A DNA stretch of 64,000 bases from Brachybacterium phenoliresistens (lineage in GTDB: Bacteria > Actinomycetota > Actinomycetes > Actinomycetales > Dermabacteraceae). The notes under the pieces were generated by a model. That model was given only the letters and a program-made list of their open reading frames with translations. It searched no databases and was not told where the DNA came from. Made by a program: the position numbers and the translations under genes. Each line of letters begins with the position of its first letter. Position 1 is the stretch's first letter. The stretch lies in contig NZ_KK069988.1 of assembly GCF_000576425.1 (NCBI RefSeq), forward strand, positions 229,976-293,975. Direction: 5' to 3'. This document shows, piece by piece, positions 26,027 to 36,279 of this stretch.

Positions 26027-27028
26027 ATGGACCCGCGCAAGCTCCAGATCCTCGGTGCGATCGTCGAGGACTTCGTCTCGACCCGCGAACCGGTCGGCTC
26101 GAAGTCGCTGCTGGATCGGCACGACCTCGGGGTGTCCGCCGCCACCGTCCGCAACGACATGTCCGTCCTCGAGGAGGAAGGGCTGATCACCCAGCCCCAC
26201 ACCTCCGCGGGCCGCGTCCCCACCGACAAGGGCTACCGCGCCTTCGTCGACCACGTGGCGACGATCAAGCCGCTCTCCACCGGGGAGCGGCGCGCCATCA
26301 GCACGTTCCTCGAGGACGCCGGGGACGTGGACGAGCTCCTCTTCCGCACGGTGCGCCTGCTCTCGCAGCTCACCCACCAGGTCGCGATGGTGCAGTACCC
26401 CGCGCCGCAGCAGGCGCGGGTGCGCCACGTCGAGCTGGTCAAGGTCGCCGACTCGCTCCTGCTGGTGGTGCTGATCACCGAGGCGGGCCGCGTGGACCAG
26501 CGCACGATCGCCCTGGCCCAGCCGCGGGACGCCGAGTTCTACGAGGGCCTGCGCGATGGACTGCTGCGGGCCGTCAGCGGACGCGAGGTCAACGACGTCG
26601 AGCGGGGCCTGGCCCGGCTGGTCGCCGCCACGGCGCCCGCCGATCAGGACGCCGTGCGCGAGGTCACCGACGTGGTCGCCGCCCTCGCCGCCTCCCGCAC
26701 CGAGGATCGGATCGTCATGGCCGGCACGGGGAACCTGGCGCGCTCCGCCGCTGATTTCGCCCGCGACATGGAGCCGCTGCTGGACCTCCTGGAGGAGCAG
26801 CTGGTGCTGCTGCGCCTGCTCTCGGAGATGGGCGCCGAGCCGGGGACGGTGCAGGTGCGCATCGGCGAGGAGAACCGCAACCGATCCCTCACCCAGGCGT
26901 CTCTCGTCGGGGCGGGGTACCGTGCCGGGTCGCATCTGGCGATCCTGGGCCCCACCCGCATGGACTACGTCACCGGCATCTCCACCGTGCAGGCCCTGGC
27001 CCGCTACATCCATCGCTTCCTGGAGTGA
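26027..27028 (+). CDS. hrcA: Heat-inducible transcription repressor HrcA
   Basis: A 333-residue repressor. The N-terminal winged helix is seen in LQILGAIVEDFVSTREPVGSKSLL in parts, ATVRNDMSVLEEEGLI and TSAGRVPTDKGYRAFVD; the GAF-like core and C-terminal domain include the ending GPTRMDYVTGISTVQALARYI. HrcA binds CIRCE and is activated by GroEL in studied bacteria. GGGAGG lies upstream of ATG 26027, and a CIRCE element is in the upstream region. dnaJ begins 55 bases downstream. Confidence 0.96.
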   Translation: MDPRKLQILGAIVEDFVSTREPVGSKSLLDRHDLGVSAATVRNDMSVLEEEGLITQPHTSAGRVPTDKGYRAFVDHVATIKPLSTGERRAISTFLEDAGDVDELLFRTVRLLSQLTHQVAMVQYPAPQQARVRHVELVKVADSLLLVVLITEAGRVDQRTIALAQPRDAEFYEGLRDGLLRAVSGREVNDVERGLARLVAATAPADQDAVREVTDVVAALAASRTEDRIVMAGTGNLARSAADFARDMEPLLDLLEEQLVLLRLLSEMGAEPGTVQVRIGEENRNRSLTQASLVGAGYRAGSHLAILGPTRMDYVTGISTVQALARYIHRFLE

Positions 27029-27083
27029 GCGGCCGCGCCCGCCGCCCCTCCGCACACCACCCATCGACCAAGGACACCGCTTC

Positions 27084-28217
27084 GTGAACGAGGACTACTA
27101 CGACCTGCTCGGCGTGCCGCGCGACGCCACCACGGACCAGATCAAGAAGGCCTATCAGAAGGCGGCCCGCACCCTGCATCCGGACGTGAACCCCGATCCG
27201 GACGCGGCGGAGAAGTACAAGAAGGTCTCCCAGGCCTACGAGACGCTCAAGAACCCCGACAAGCGCCGCCAGTACGACATGGGCGGCGGGCCTGGCATGG
27301 GCGGCGGCTTCCCCGGGGGCGGGGGCGCCGGATTCGACTTCTCCGACATCTTCGACATGTTCGCGGGCGCCTCGGGCATGCGCGGCCGCGGGCAGGGGCC
27401 GGTGCCGCGCCAGCGCCGCGGCGGGGACATCCTGCGCCGCACCACCATCGATCTGCGCGACGTCGTCTTCGGCACCGAGCAGAAGGTCACCTTCCGCACG
27501 GCCGTGCTGTGCGAGGCCTGCCACGGCTCCTGCTGCGCGGAGGGCACCTCGCCCACCCGGTGCAGCGCCTGCAACGGCACCGGCCACGTCCAGCGCGTGG
27601 TGCAGTCCCTGCTGGGCCAGATGGTCACCATGGCGCCCTGCACCGCCTGCGAGGGCCATGGCGACATCATCGAGTCGAAGTGCCCCAGCTGCGCCGGCCA
27701 CGGGCGCGTGCAGAGCGAGAAGACGCTCACCGTGAAGATCCCCTCCGGCGTCGAGAACGGCACCCGCATCCAGCTGCGCGGCGAGGGCGAGATCGGCGAG
27801 GCGGGCGGCCCGGCCGGCGACCTCTTCGTCGAGCTCGCGGTCCAGGAGCACGAGATCTACACCCGCGACGGGGAGGACCTCGTCGCCCACGTCTCGGTGC
27901 CCATGACCTCCGCGGCCCTCGGCGCGACGGTCCCCCTGGAGACCTTCGACGGCGTCCAGGAGCTGCAGATCCGTCCCGGCAGCCAGCCCGGCGAGGAGAT
28001 CACCCTCAAGGGCCTCGGCGTGACGCCGCTGCGGCGGGAGCGTCGCGGGGACATCCGCGTCGAGATCGACGTGGAGGTCCCCACGGGGCTGACCGACGAG
28101 CAGAAGGATCTCCTCGAGCAGTTCTCCGCCCTGCGCGGGGAGGAGACCCCGCGCACCGGCGGGCGACGCCACGGCGGAGTCTTCGACAAGATCCGCGATC
28201 GCTTCCGGGATCTCTGA
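27084..28217 (+). CDS. dnaJ: Chaperone DnaJ (type I J-protein)
   Basis: A 377-residue type I DnaJ: J domain with DYYDLLGVPRDAT and the HPD motif (about 35-37), a Gly/Phe-rich linker, the zinc-binding region and the two-barrel C-terminal substrate domain. The four zinc motifs are CEACHGSC, CSACNGTG, CTACEGHG and CPSCAGHG; the first ends in Cys instead of the usual Gly. It stimulates DnaK ATPase and binds unfolded proteins. The GTG start at 27084 gives the conserved NEDYYDLLG. Coupling with hrcA and rsmE in one operon is the usual actinobacterial arrangement for the second DnaJ. Confidence 0.95.
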   Translation: MNEDYYDLLGVPRDATTDQIKKAYQKAARTLHPDVNPDPDAAEKYKKVSQAYETLKNPDKRRQYDMGGGPGMGGGFPGGGGAGFDFSDIFDMFAGASGMRGRGQGPVPRQRRGGDILRRTTIDLRDVVFGTEQKVTFRTAVLCEACHGSCCAEGTSPTRCSACNGTGHVQRVVQSLLGQMVTMAPCTACEGHGDIIESKCPSCAGHGRVQSEKTLTVKIPSGVENGTRIQLRGEGEIGEAGGPAGDLFVELAVQEHEIYTRDGEDLVAHVSVPMTSAALGATVPLETFDGVQELQIRPGSQPGEEITLKGLGVTPLRRERRGDIRVEIDVEVPTGLTDEQKDLLEQFSALRGEETPRTGGRRHGGVFDKIRDRFRDL

Positions 28218-28218
28218 C

Positions 28219-29007
28219 ATGCCGGCCACTCCCGCGGCGTTCCTCGTGCCGCACGGCGCGCTGTCGCCGGCGCGCCGCGGGGAGGGGCTGGCGCTGACCG
28301 GGGAGGAGGGGCGCCACGCGGCGAAGGTCGCGCGCATCGGCCCCGGGGAGCGGGTCCTGCTCACCGACCCGGCGGGTGCCCAGGCGGTCGCCGAGGTGGT
28401 GGCGGCGGCCAAGGAGTCCCTGGAGCTGCGCCTGCTGGAGGACCCGGTCCCGGCGGTCCCGCGCCGCCCCGCCCTCGTGCTGGTCCAGGCCCTCGCCACC
28501 GGGGGTCGGGACGAGCAGGCGGTCGAGGCGGCCACCGAGCTCGGGGCCGATGTCCTCGTCCCGTGGATCGCGCGGCGCAGCGTGTCGGTGTGGCGCGGCG
28601 AGAAGCTGCGCAAGGGCCGCGCCAAGTGGGAGGCGACCGTGCGCGCCGCGGTCAAGCAGTCCCGGCGCCCGAGCGTGCCCGTCGTCGAGGAGGCGGTGGA
28701 CACCGCCGTGCTCGTGCGCCGCACCCGGGAATGGGCCGAGCAGGGCTCGATGGTGCTCGTGCTGCACGAGCAGGAGAGCGCGGCGCTGGTCGATCTCGCC
28801 GCGCCGCTGCGCGCGCTGCAGGGCCGCGAGGGGGCTGCCGTGGTGCTGGTGGTGGGCCCGGAGGGCGGTATCGCCGAGGAGGAGATCGCGGCGCTGCGCG
28901 AGGCCGGGGCCCGCAGCGTGCTGCTGGGGCCGGAGGTGCTGCGCTCCTCGACGGCGGGACCGGCGGCGATCGCCGCGATCAGCGCCCTCATCGGCCGCTG
29001 GGGCTGA
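28219..29007 (+). CDS. rsmE: 16S rRNA (uracil-1498-N3)-methyltransferase RsmE
   Basis: A 262-residue SPOUT-class methyltransferase. It has an N-terminal PUA-like part (EEGRHAAKVARIGPGERVLLTD) and the knotted SAM-binding domain: LVQALATGGRDEQAVEAATELG, then VVLVVGPEGGIAEEEI and VLLGPEVLRSSTAGPAAIAAI. RsmE methylates U1498 of 16S rRNA. It begins two bases after the dnaJ stop and is followed by a strong terminator, closing the hrcA-dnaJ-rsmE operon. Confidence 0.94.
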   Translation: MPATPAAFLVPHGALSPARRGEGLALTGEEGRHAAKVARIGPGERVLLTDPAGAQAVAEVVAAAKESLELRLLEDPVPAVPRRPALVLVQALATGGRDEQAVEAATELGADVLVPWIARRSVSVWRGEKLRKGRAKWEATVRAAVKQSRRPSVPVVEEAVDTAVLVRRTREWAEQGSMVLVLHEQESAALVDLAAPLRALQGREGAAVVLVVGPEGGIAEEEIAALREAGARSVLLGPEVLRSSTAGPAAIAAISALIGRWG

Positions 29008-29109
29008 GCCTGTCGCCGGGCCCTCTCGCCGGGCCCTCTCGCCGGGGCCGGACGCGCGGAGCAGGCGCATCGAGGCCGATGCGGCCCGCCGCCGGGCTGC
29101 GGAGATGCG

Positions 29110-29143
29110 GACAGGGCGGGCGCCGTGCGGCGCCCGCCCTGTC
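29110..29143. terminator. Terminator between rsmE and the flavin reductase gene
   Basis: Perfect 15-bp arms (29110-29124 and 29129-29143) with the loop GTGC lie between converging genes. A smaller hairpin, CGCATCG-AGGC-CGATGCG, is just upstream at 29066-29083, and a 13-bp unit CGCCGGGCCCTCT is repeated at 29014-29039. Confidence 0.8.
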
Positions 29144-29175
29144 GTGATCGGGGGAGAGGGAGGAGGAGGGGAGGG

Positions 29176-29727
29176 TCAGGCGACGACGGCGCCGGAGCGC
29201 TGGTCGGCCTTCTCGCGCAGGGCCGCGAGCGCCTCGACCAGGGCCTGCTGCTTCTCGGGGCGCACGCCCATCGCGCCCTCGGGGGACAGGTCCGCGCCGA
29301 AGCCCAGGCCCAGCTCGCCGACGAGGTCGGTCTCGAAGCGCCGCATGAGGCGCTCCAGCAGCTCGAGCACCTCGGCGCCGTCGCCCCAGCCGTAGCCGAC
29401 CAGCAGCGTGGGCAGGCCGTTCCACTCCTCGTAGAGGTAGTCGATCGCGTTCTTCAGCGCACCGGGGTAGCTGCCGTTGTACTGCGGGGTGACGATGATC
29501 GCGGCGTCCAGGGCGCCGATGCGCTCGGCCCAGGCCTTCGCATGGTCGGTCGCGCGCTCCAGGCCGGCCTTCGGAGCGCTGTGCTCGTCGAAGGAGGGCA
29601 GCTGCACCTCGCGCAGGTCGATCAGGTCCGTGTCCCAGCCGTCCACGTGCTCGGTGATCCACTGGGCGACGTGCCCGCCGATGCGGTTCGGGCGGGTGCT
29701 GGAGACGATGATTCCAAGGGTAGCCAT
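29176..29727 (-). CDS. NADPH-dependent FMN reductase family protein
   Basis: A 183-residue flavodoxin-fold protein with LGIIVSSTRPNRIGGHVAQWI (phosphate-binding loop, about 4-23), the segment LPSFDEHSAPK and the conserved VTPQYNGSYPGALKNAIDYL (about 99-118). Such proteins bind FMN and reduce quinones, azo dyes, chromate or supply reduced flavin; the substrate is not predictable. It is alone on the minus strand and divergent from the HIT gene. Confidence 0.88.
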   Translation of the reverse strand: MATLGIIVSSTRPNRIGGHVAQWITEHVDGWDTDLIDLREVQLPSFDEHSAPKAGLERATDHAKAWAERIGALDAAIIVTPQYNGSYPGALKNAIDYLYEEWNGLPTLLVGYGWGDGAEVLELLERLMRRFETDLVGELGLGFGADLSPEGAMGVRPEKQQALVEALAALREKADQRSGAVVA

Positions 29728-29892
29728 GACGGGTCCAACCCTCGCGGGCCAGCGGATCTTCCCGATTCCGCTGTGATCCCTTCAACATTCAACGATCCCG
29801 GAGGGCGCCCGCCGCTGCCGGAGGGGCCGGGCCCGGACGGCCACGACGCGGGAGCTCCGGGGCGCGGCGCGCGCACGCGTAGACTTCCCCCC

Positions 29893-30255
29893 ATGGAATC
29901 CGCCGCTCCCGCCCTGCGCGACGACGCGTGCGTCTTCTGCCGGATCGTCGCGGGGGAGATCCCCTCGGATCGGGTGCACGAGGACGATGCCGTCATCGCC
30001 TTCCGCGATCTCGCCCCCAAGGCCCCGGTCCACGTCCTCGTCGTCCCGCGCGAGCACCACCGGGACGTCCGCGACCTCACCTCCCGGCCCGAGCTGCTCG
30101 CCCACGTCGTCGAGGTCGCCCGAGACGTCGCCGCGGAGCTGGCCGACGGGGAGTTCCGCCTGATCTTCAACACCGGCGCGAGCGCCGGGCAGACCGTCTT
30201 CCACGTGCACGCCCACGTCCTGGCGAGCGGAGAGCTCGCAGAAGGAGAGATGTGA
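29893..30255 (+). CDS. HIT-family nucleotide-binding hydrolase
   Basis: A 120-residue protein with CVFCRIVAGEIPSDRVHEDD at the N-terminus and the histidine triad HVHAHV near residues 108-113, preceded by GASAGQTVF. This is the HinT-like branch that hydrolyses nucleoside phosphoramidates. The N-terminal cysteines (CxxC) together with histidines may bind zinc. ATG at 29893 gives a normal length. The stop overlaps the phoH GTG start by 4 nt. A HIT-phoH-ybeY-era order is widespread in actinobacteria. Confidence 0.92.
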   Translation: MESAAPALRDDACVFCRIVAGEIPSDRVHEDDAVIAFRDLAPKAPVHVLVVPREHHRDVRDLTSRPELLAHVVEVARDVAAELADGEFRLIFNTGASAGQTVFHVHAHVLASGELAEGEM

Positions 30256-31313
30256 CCGATCTCGAATCCGTCCCCGGCCGCGCACCCGAGGTACGCGAGC
30301 GCCGGCTGGCGATCCCGGACCACCTCAGCCCCTTCCAGGTGCTGGGCGAGAACGACCAGGCGCTGGCCGCGCTCGAGGACGTGGTCCCCGACACGGACGT
30401 GCACGTGCGCGGCCACCAGGTCACCCTGCGCGGCACCGAGGAGGCCCTGCGGCGCAGCGAGCACATCATCCGCTCGCTGATCGAGATGGCCGCCAAGGGG
30501 CAGGGCGTCACGGCGGAGGCGGTGCAGCGCGCCGCCGCGCTCTACGGCGACGACCGGCTGGGCGGCGAGCGCATCGAGAAGGTGCTCTCGCAGGCCGTGC
30601 TGTCCTCGCGCGGGCGCACCATCCGCCCCAAGACGCTGGGCCAGAAGACCTACATCGACGCGATCGAGGAGAACACGATCACGTTCGGGATCGGCCCTGC
30701 CGGCACCGGCAAGACGTACCTCGCCGTGGCCGTGGCCGTCCAGCACCTGCTGGCCAAGCGCATCAACCGGATCATCCTCACCCGGCCCGCCGTCGAGGCG
30801 GGGGAGCGGCTGGGCTTCCTGCCCGGCACCCTCAACGAGAAGATCGACCCGTACCTGCGGCCGCTGTACGACGCGCTGCACGACATGCTCGACCCGGAGT
30901 CGATCCCGCGGCTGATGGGCGCCGGCACCATCGAGGTCGCGCCGCTGGCGTACATGCGCGGGCGCACCCTGAACGATGCGTTCATCATCCTGGACGAGGC
31001 GCAGAACACCACGCCCGAGCAGATGAAGATGTTCCTGACCCGCCTGGGCTTCAACTCGACCATGGTCGTCACCGGCGATGTCACGCAGGTCGACCTCCCC
31101 GGCGGCCAGCGCAGCGGCCTGCGGGTGGTCGAGCAGGTCCTCTCCGGCGTCGAGGACATCGCCTTCTGCCGCCTGTCCTCGCGCGACGTCGTGCGCCACC
31201 GCCTGGTCAGCGACATCGTCGAGGCCTACGGCCGCTGGGAGGTCGGGCCGGGCGGCAACCGCGAGTCCCGCCGCCGCGGCGGCCCGTCCCCGTCCGGACC
31301 CCGAGGAGCATGA
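30252..31313 (+). CDS. phoH: PhoH-like ATPase
   Basis: A 353-residue P-loop protein of the PhoH/PhoL group: an N-terminal KH-like region (DVHVRGHQVTLRGTEEAL, about 49-66), then the Walker A motif GPAGTGKTY (about 148-156) and the Walker B segment FIILDEAQN, with TRLGFNSTMVVTGDVTQVDLP behind it. PhoH proteins are RNA-associated ATPases linked with rRNA or mRNA processing together with YbeY. The last 25 residues are Arg/Gly/Ser/Pro-rich. GTG start overlaps the HIT stop; ybeY starts four bases after its stop. Confidence 0.93.
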   Translation: MTDLESVPGRAPEVRERRLAIPDHLSPFQVLGENDQALAALEDVVPDTDVHVRGHQVTLRGTEEALRRSEHIIRSLIEMAAKGQGVTAEAVQRAAALYGDDRLGGERIEKVLSQAVLSSRGRTIRPKTLGQKTYIDAIEENTITFGIGPAGTGKTYLAVAVAVQHLLAKRINRIILTRPAVEAGERLGFLPGTLNEKIDPYLRPLYDALHDMLDPESIPRLMGAGTIEVAPLAYMRGRTLNDAFIILDEAQNTTPEQMKMFLTRLGFNSTMVVTGDVTQVDLPGGQRSGLRVVEQVLSGVEDIAFCRLSSRDVVRHRLVSDIVEAYGRWEVGPGGNRESRRRGGPSPSGPRGA

Positions 31314-31317
31314 CCCC

Positions 31318-31779
31318 ATGATCGAAGTGCGCAACGAGACCACCGTCCGCATCGACGAGCTCGAGTTCGTGGCGCTGGCCCGCTTCGTCTTCGAGGCGAT
31401 GCACCTGCACCCCGCCACCGAGCTGTCGCTGCGGTTCATCGACGAGACGGAGATGGAGCAGCTGCACATCCGCTGGATGGACGAGCCCGGCCCCACCGAT
31501 GTGCTCAGCTTCCCGATGGACGAGCTGACCCCCGGCACCGAGCTCGACCCGTCCCCCGAGGGCCTGCTGGGGGACATCGTGGTGTGCCCGAGCGTGGCCG
31601 CGCGCCAGGCGGCGGAGTCCGGGCACAGCGCCGCGGAGGAGATGCTGCTGCTGACCACCCACGGCATCCTCCACCTGCTGGGCTACGACCACGCCGAGGC
31701 GGAGGAGCGGCGGGTCATGTTCGACCTGCAGCGCAAGCTGCTGCTGACCTTCCTCGCCACGCGCGACCAGGAGTCGTGA
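31318..31779 (+). CDS. ybeY: rRNA maturation endoribonuclease YbeY
   Basis: A 153-residue zinc metalloprotein with the family signature HGILHLLGYDH near residues 119-129 (three metal-binding His), and upstream GPTDVLSFPMDE and LLGDIVVCPSVA. YbeY takes part in 16S rRNA 3' end maturation and ribosome quality control. It follows phoH by four bases and precedes the CNNM gene by 13 bases. Confidence 0.95.
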   Translation: MIEVRNETTVRIDELEFVALARFVFEAMHLHPATELSLRFIDETEMEQLHIRWMDEPGPTDVLSFPMDELTPGTELDPSPEGLLGDIVVCPSVAARQAAESGHSAAEEMLLLTTHGILHLLGYDHAEAEERRVMFDLQRKLLLTFLATRDQES

Positions 31780-31792
31780 CGGCTCCCGCCCC

Positions 31793-33124
31793 ATGACTGC
31801 TCTGCTCCTCGTCCTCATCCCCCTGGCCGTCCTCGGCGTCGTGGTGGGCGCCTCGCTCACCGCGGCCGATGCCGCGCTGCTCGCCATCTCCCGCGTCGCC
31901 CTCGAGCGCGCCCTCGAGGACAAGCCCGAGCGCCTGCGCCGGCGAGTCCTGCACCAGCACGACGACGCCCCGCCCACGCTGGCGGCGATCGGCCTGGGCC
32001 GCGTGATGGCCGATGCGGTGATGGCCGTGGCCATCACCGCGATCGTCTTCGAGACCCTCGACGGCTGGGTGCTGCCCACCCTGCTGTCGATCCTCATCGC
32101 GGGCGTCGGCTCCTTCCTCGCCGTGTCGGTCTCGCCGCGCACCCTGGGGCGCCGGCGCCCCGAGGCGGTCGCCATCGGGCTCTCGCTGCTGATCTCCATC
32201 ACCCGCACCGTGCTGGGCCCGCCGGCGCGGCTGCTGATCCACATCGGCTCGGCCTTCACCCCCGGCGGCGCCGTCTCCGGGGGTCCGTACGCCACCGAGG
32301 CGGAGCTGCGCCACAGCGTGGACCGGGCGCTGGAGAACGAGCAGCTCGAGCACGACGAGCGCGACATGATCCAGGGCGTGTTCGACCTGGGCGGCACGAC
32401 CGTCCGCGAGATCATGGTGCCGCGCACCGACATGGTCGTCATCACCGACGACACCAGCGCCGAGAAGGCGGTGCGGCTCTTCGTGCGCTCCGGCTTCTCC
32501 CGCGTCCCGGTGATCGGGGAGAACGTCGACGACCTGCTGGGCGTGCTGTACATCAAGGACGTGATCCGCGCCGTCCACTCGCCGTGGGATCCCCGGGCCG
32601 ACCGTCCGGTGCGCGAGCTCATGCGCCCGGCCCAGTTCATCCCCGAGTTCGTCGCGGCCGATGACCTGCTGCGCCAGATGCAGGCCAGCAGCGTGCACGT
32701 GGCCATCGTGGTCGACGAGTACGGCGGCGTGTCCGGGATCGTCACCATCGAGGACGTCCTCGAGGAGATCGTCGGCGACATCGCCGACGAGCACGACCGG
32801 CGCGAGCCGGAGATCGAGGAGCTCGGCGAGGGGCGCTTCCGCGTCCCCGCCCGCGAGAGCGTCTCCGGGACCGGAGAGCTGTTCGGCCTCGAGATCGATG
32901 ACGACGACGTCGACTCCATCGGCGGACTGCTCGGCAAGGCCCTGGGCCGGGTGCCGATCATCGGCTCCCATGCCGATGTGCTGGGCCTGCACCTGGAGGC
33001 CGAGCGCACCAGCGGGCGCCGAAAGCGCCTGTCCACCCTGATCGTCTCGCGCGCCGCGCGCGAGGAGGAGCCCGACTCCGTCGAGGCCCCCGCAGACCAC
33101 GCCTCCGAGGAGCACGATGACTGA
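31793..33124 (+). CDS. CNNM/CorC-HlyC family membrane protein with CBS domains
   Basis: A 443-residue protein. The first about 150 residues form the DUF21/CNNM membrane domain (starting MTALLLVLIPLAVLGVVVGA), followed by a CBS pair (IMVPRTDMVVI, FSRVPVIGENVDDLLGVLYIKD, then VHVAIVVDEYGGVSGIVTIEDVLEEIVGDI) and a CorC_HlyC domain (RFRVPARESV ... IGGLLGKALGRVP). Related proteins are Mg2+ or other divalent cation exporters; the old name hemolysin is misleading. The last eight bases overlap era. Confidence 0.92.
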   Translation: MTALLLVLIPLAVLGVVVGASLTAADAALLAISRVALERALEDKPERLRRRVLHQHDDAPPTLAAIGLGRVMADAVMAVAITAIVFETLDGWVLPTLLSILIAGVGSFLAVSVSPRTLGRRRPEAVAIGLSLLISITRTVLGPPARLLIHIGSAFTPGGAVSGGPYATEAELRHSVDRALENEQLEHDERDMIQGVFDLGGTTVREIMVPRTDMVVITDDTSAEKAVRLFVRSGFSRVPVIGENVDDLLGVLYIKDVIRAVHSPWDPRADRPVRELMRPAQFIPEFVAADDLLRQMQASSVHVAIVVDEYGGVSGIVTIEDVLEEIVGDIADEHDRREPEIEELGEGRFRVPARESVSGTGELFGLEIDDDDVDSIGGLLGKALGRVPIIGSHADVLGLHLEAERTSGRRKRLSTLIVSRAAREEEPDSVEAPADHASEEHDD

Positions 33125-34073
33125 CCCCGCCCCCATGCCGGAGCGCGAGCATCGCGCCGGCTTCGTCGCCCTCGTGGGCCGGCCCAACGTCGGCAAGTCC
33201 ACCCTCACCAACGCGCTGGTGGGCGAGAAGGTCGCGATCACCTCCTCCAAGCCGCAGACCACCCGCCGCGCGATCCGCGGCATCGTGACCCGCGAGGACG
33301 CCCAGATCATCCTCGTGGACACCCCCGGCGTGCACCGCCCCCGCACCCTGCTGGGGGAGCGGCTGAACGACCTGGTCCGCGAGACCCTCGCCGAGGTCGA
33401 CGTGGTCGGCTTCTGCCTGCCCGCGGACCAGCGCATCGGCCCCGGCGACCGGTTCATCGCCGAGGACCTCGCCGAGCTGCGCGGCAGCCGGTCGCGGCCG
33501 CGCGTGGTCGCCGTGGTCACCAAGGTGGACCTGGTGGACCGCGAACGGCTCACCGAGCACCTGATCGCCGTGGACCAGCTCCTGTCCGTCGACGCGATCG
33601 TCCCGATCAGCGCCGTGACCGGCGAGCAGGTCGACGTGCTGATGCAGGTCATCGCCGAGCAGCTGCCCGTCAGCCCGCAGCTGTACCCCGACGACCAGCT
33701 CACCGAGGAGTCGCGCGACGACCGCATCGCCGAGCTGATCCGCGAGGCGGCCCTCGAGGGAGTGCGGGACGAGCTGCCGCACTCCATCGCCGTGGTCGTG
33801 GAGGAGGTCGTGGAGACCGACCCGGAGGATCCCTTCGCCGAGGTCGCCCCGGGCGAGGGCCGGCTGGTCGTGCGGGCCAGCCTGTTCGTCGAGCGCGACA
33901 GCCAGAAGGGCATCATCATCGGCCGTGGCGGCTCCCGGCTGAAGGAGGTCGGCAGCGCCGCCCGCGCCGAGATCAACCGCCTGCTGGGGCGCAAGGTCCA
34001 CCTGGACCTGCGGGTCAAGGTCGCCAAGGACTGGCAGCGCGACCCCAAGCAGCTGGGCCGGCTCGGGTTCTGA
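33117..34073 (+). CDS. era: GTPase Era
   Basis: A 318-residue GTPase. The G1 motif GRPNVGKST is at about 21-29, SSKPQTTRRAIRG is switch I, DTPG is G3 and TKVD is G4; the KH domain at the C-terminus has FVERDSQKGIIIGRGGSRLKEVG in parts. Era binds the 3' end of 16S rRNA during small-subunit assembly. The start overlaps the CNNM gene by eight bases. The G4 motif is TKVD instead of NKxD, as in several actinobacterial Era proteins. Confidence 0.95.
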   Translation: MTDPAPMPEREHRAGFVALVGRPNVGKSTLTNALVGEKVAITSSKPQTTRRAIRGIVTREDAQIILVDTPGVHRPRTLLGERLNDLVRETLAEVDVVGFCLPADQRIGPGDRFIAEDLAELRGSRSRPRVVAVVTKVDLVDRERLTEHLIAVDQLLSVDAIVPISAVTGEQVDVLMQVIAEQLPVSPQLYPDDQLTEESRDDRIAELIREAALEGVRDELPHSIAVVVEEVVETDPEDPFAEVAPGEGRLVVRASLFVERDSQKGIIIGRGGSRLKEVGSAARAEINRLLGRKVHLDLRVKVAKDWQRDPKQLGRLGF

Positions 34074-34103
34074 CCCTCCGCGCGCGGCCGGCGCCGGCAG
34101 TGC

Positions 34104-34109
34104 TACGGT
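34104..34109 (+). promoter_or_regulatory. Probable -10 element of leuA
   Basis: TACGGT fits the actinobacterial TAnnnT -10 pattern and ends seven bases before the ATG of the leader peptide, so the transcript would begin at or next to that ATG. No convincing -35 box is seen. Confidence 0.5.
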
Positions 34110-34115
34110 GACGCC

Positions 34116-34160
34116 ATGCGTGGTTCGCTCCTTCTGCTTATCCGCCGCGTCGAGGCCTGA
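34116..34160 (+). CDS. leuL: leuA leader peptide (leucine-responsive attenuator)
   Basis: A 14-residue open frame, MRGSLLLLIRRVEA, ends 69 bases before leuA. It carries four consecutive leucine codons (CTC CTT CTG CTT), including two CTT codons that are rare in such a G+C-rich genome. The frame starts about seven bases after a -10-like box, so it may be read from a leaderless mRNA. Leader peptides with Leu runs ahead of leuA are described in actinobacteria; ribosome stalling at Leu codons under leucine shortage would raise leuA expression. The RNA structure that would transmit the signal was not worked out here. Confidence 0.75.
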   Translation: MRGSLLLLIRRVEA

Positions 34161-36059
<1,899 letters not shown>

Positions 36060-36085
36060 GGCGCCGCGGCGCCGGCACGGCGAGG

Positions 36086-36119
36086 AGGAACGGCCCCGGA
36101 GCGCTCCGGGGCCGTTCCT
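36086..36119 (+). terminator. leuA terminator
   Basis: Perfect 15-bp arms (36086-36100 and 36105-36119) with the loop GCGC begin 27 bases after the leuA stop and are followed by TGTG rather than a T-run. Confidence 0.8.
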
Positions 36120-36217
36120 GTGCGCGGGCCTGCGGACCGGAGAGACGGTGCGGGTCGTCCCCGGGGTCGGGGCCGTGCCCCATGGAGTCCCCAGGCTCCG
36201 GGCGCATGATGGGAGCG

Positions 36218-36239
36218 AAACGTACATGGATGTACGTTT
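36218..36239. promoter_or_regulatory. Palindromic operator upstream of the SDR-TetR genes
   Basis: AAACGTACAT and ATGTACGTTT are perfect 10-bp complements around GG, about 40 bases upstream of the SDR start. The size and symmetry are typical for TetR-family operators, and a TetR gene follows the SDR gene. The site is the only A/T-rich patch in the neighbourhood. Confidence 0.7.
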
Positions 36240-36279
36240 ACCTCGCGGCCCTCGCGGTCGCCCGACCGGAGGGATCCCC

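Noticed and set aside
29783-29794. TTCAACATTCAA as an operator of the flavin reductase gene
   Set aside because: It is only a short direct repeat, not a dyad, and no regulator gene is adjacent.
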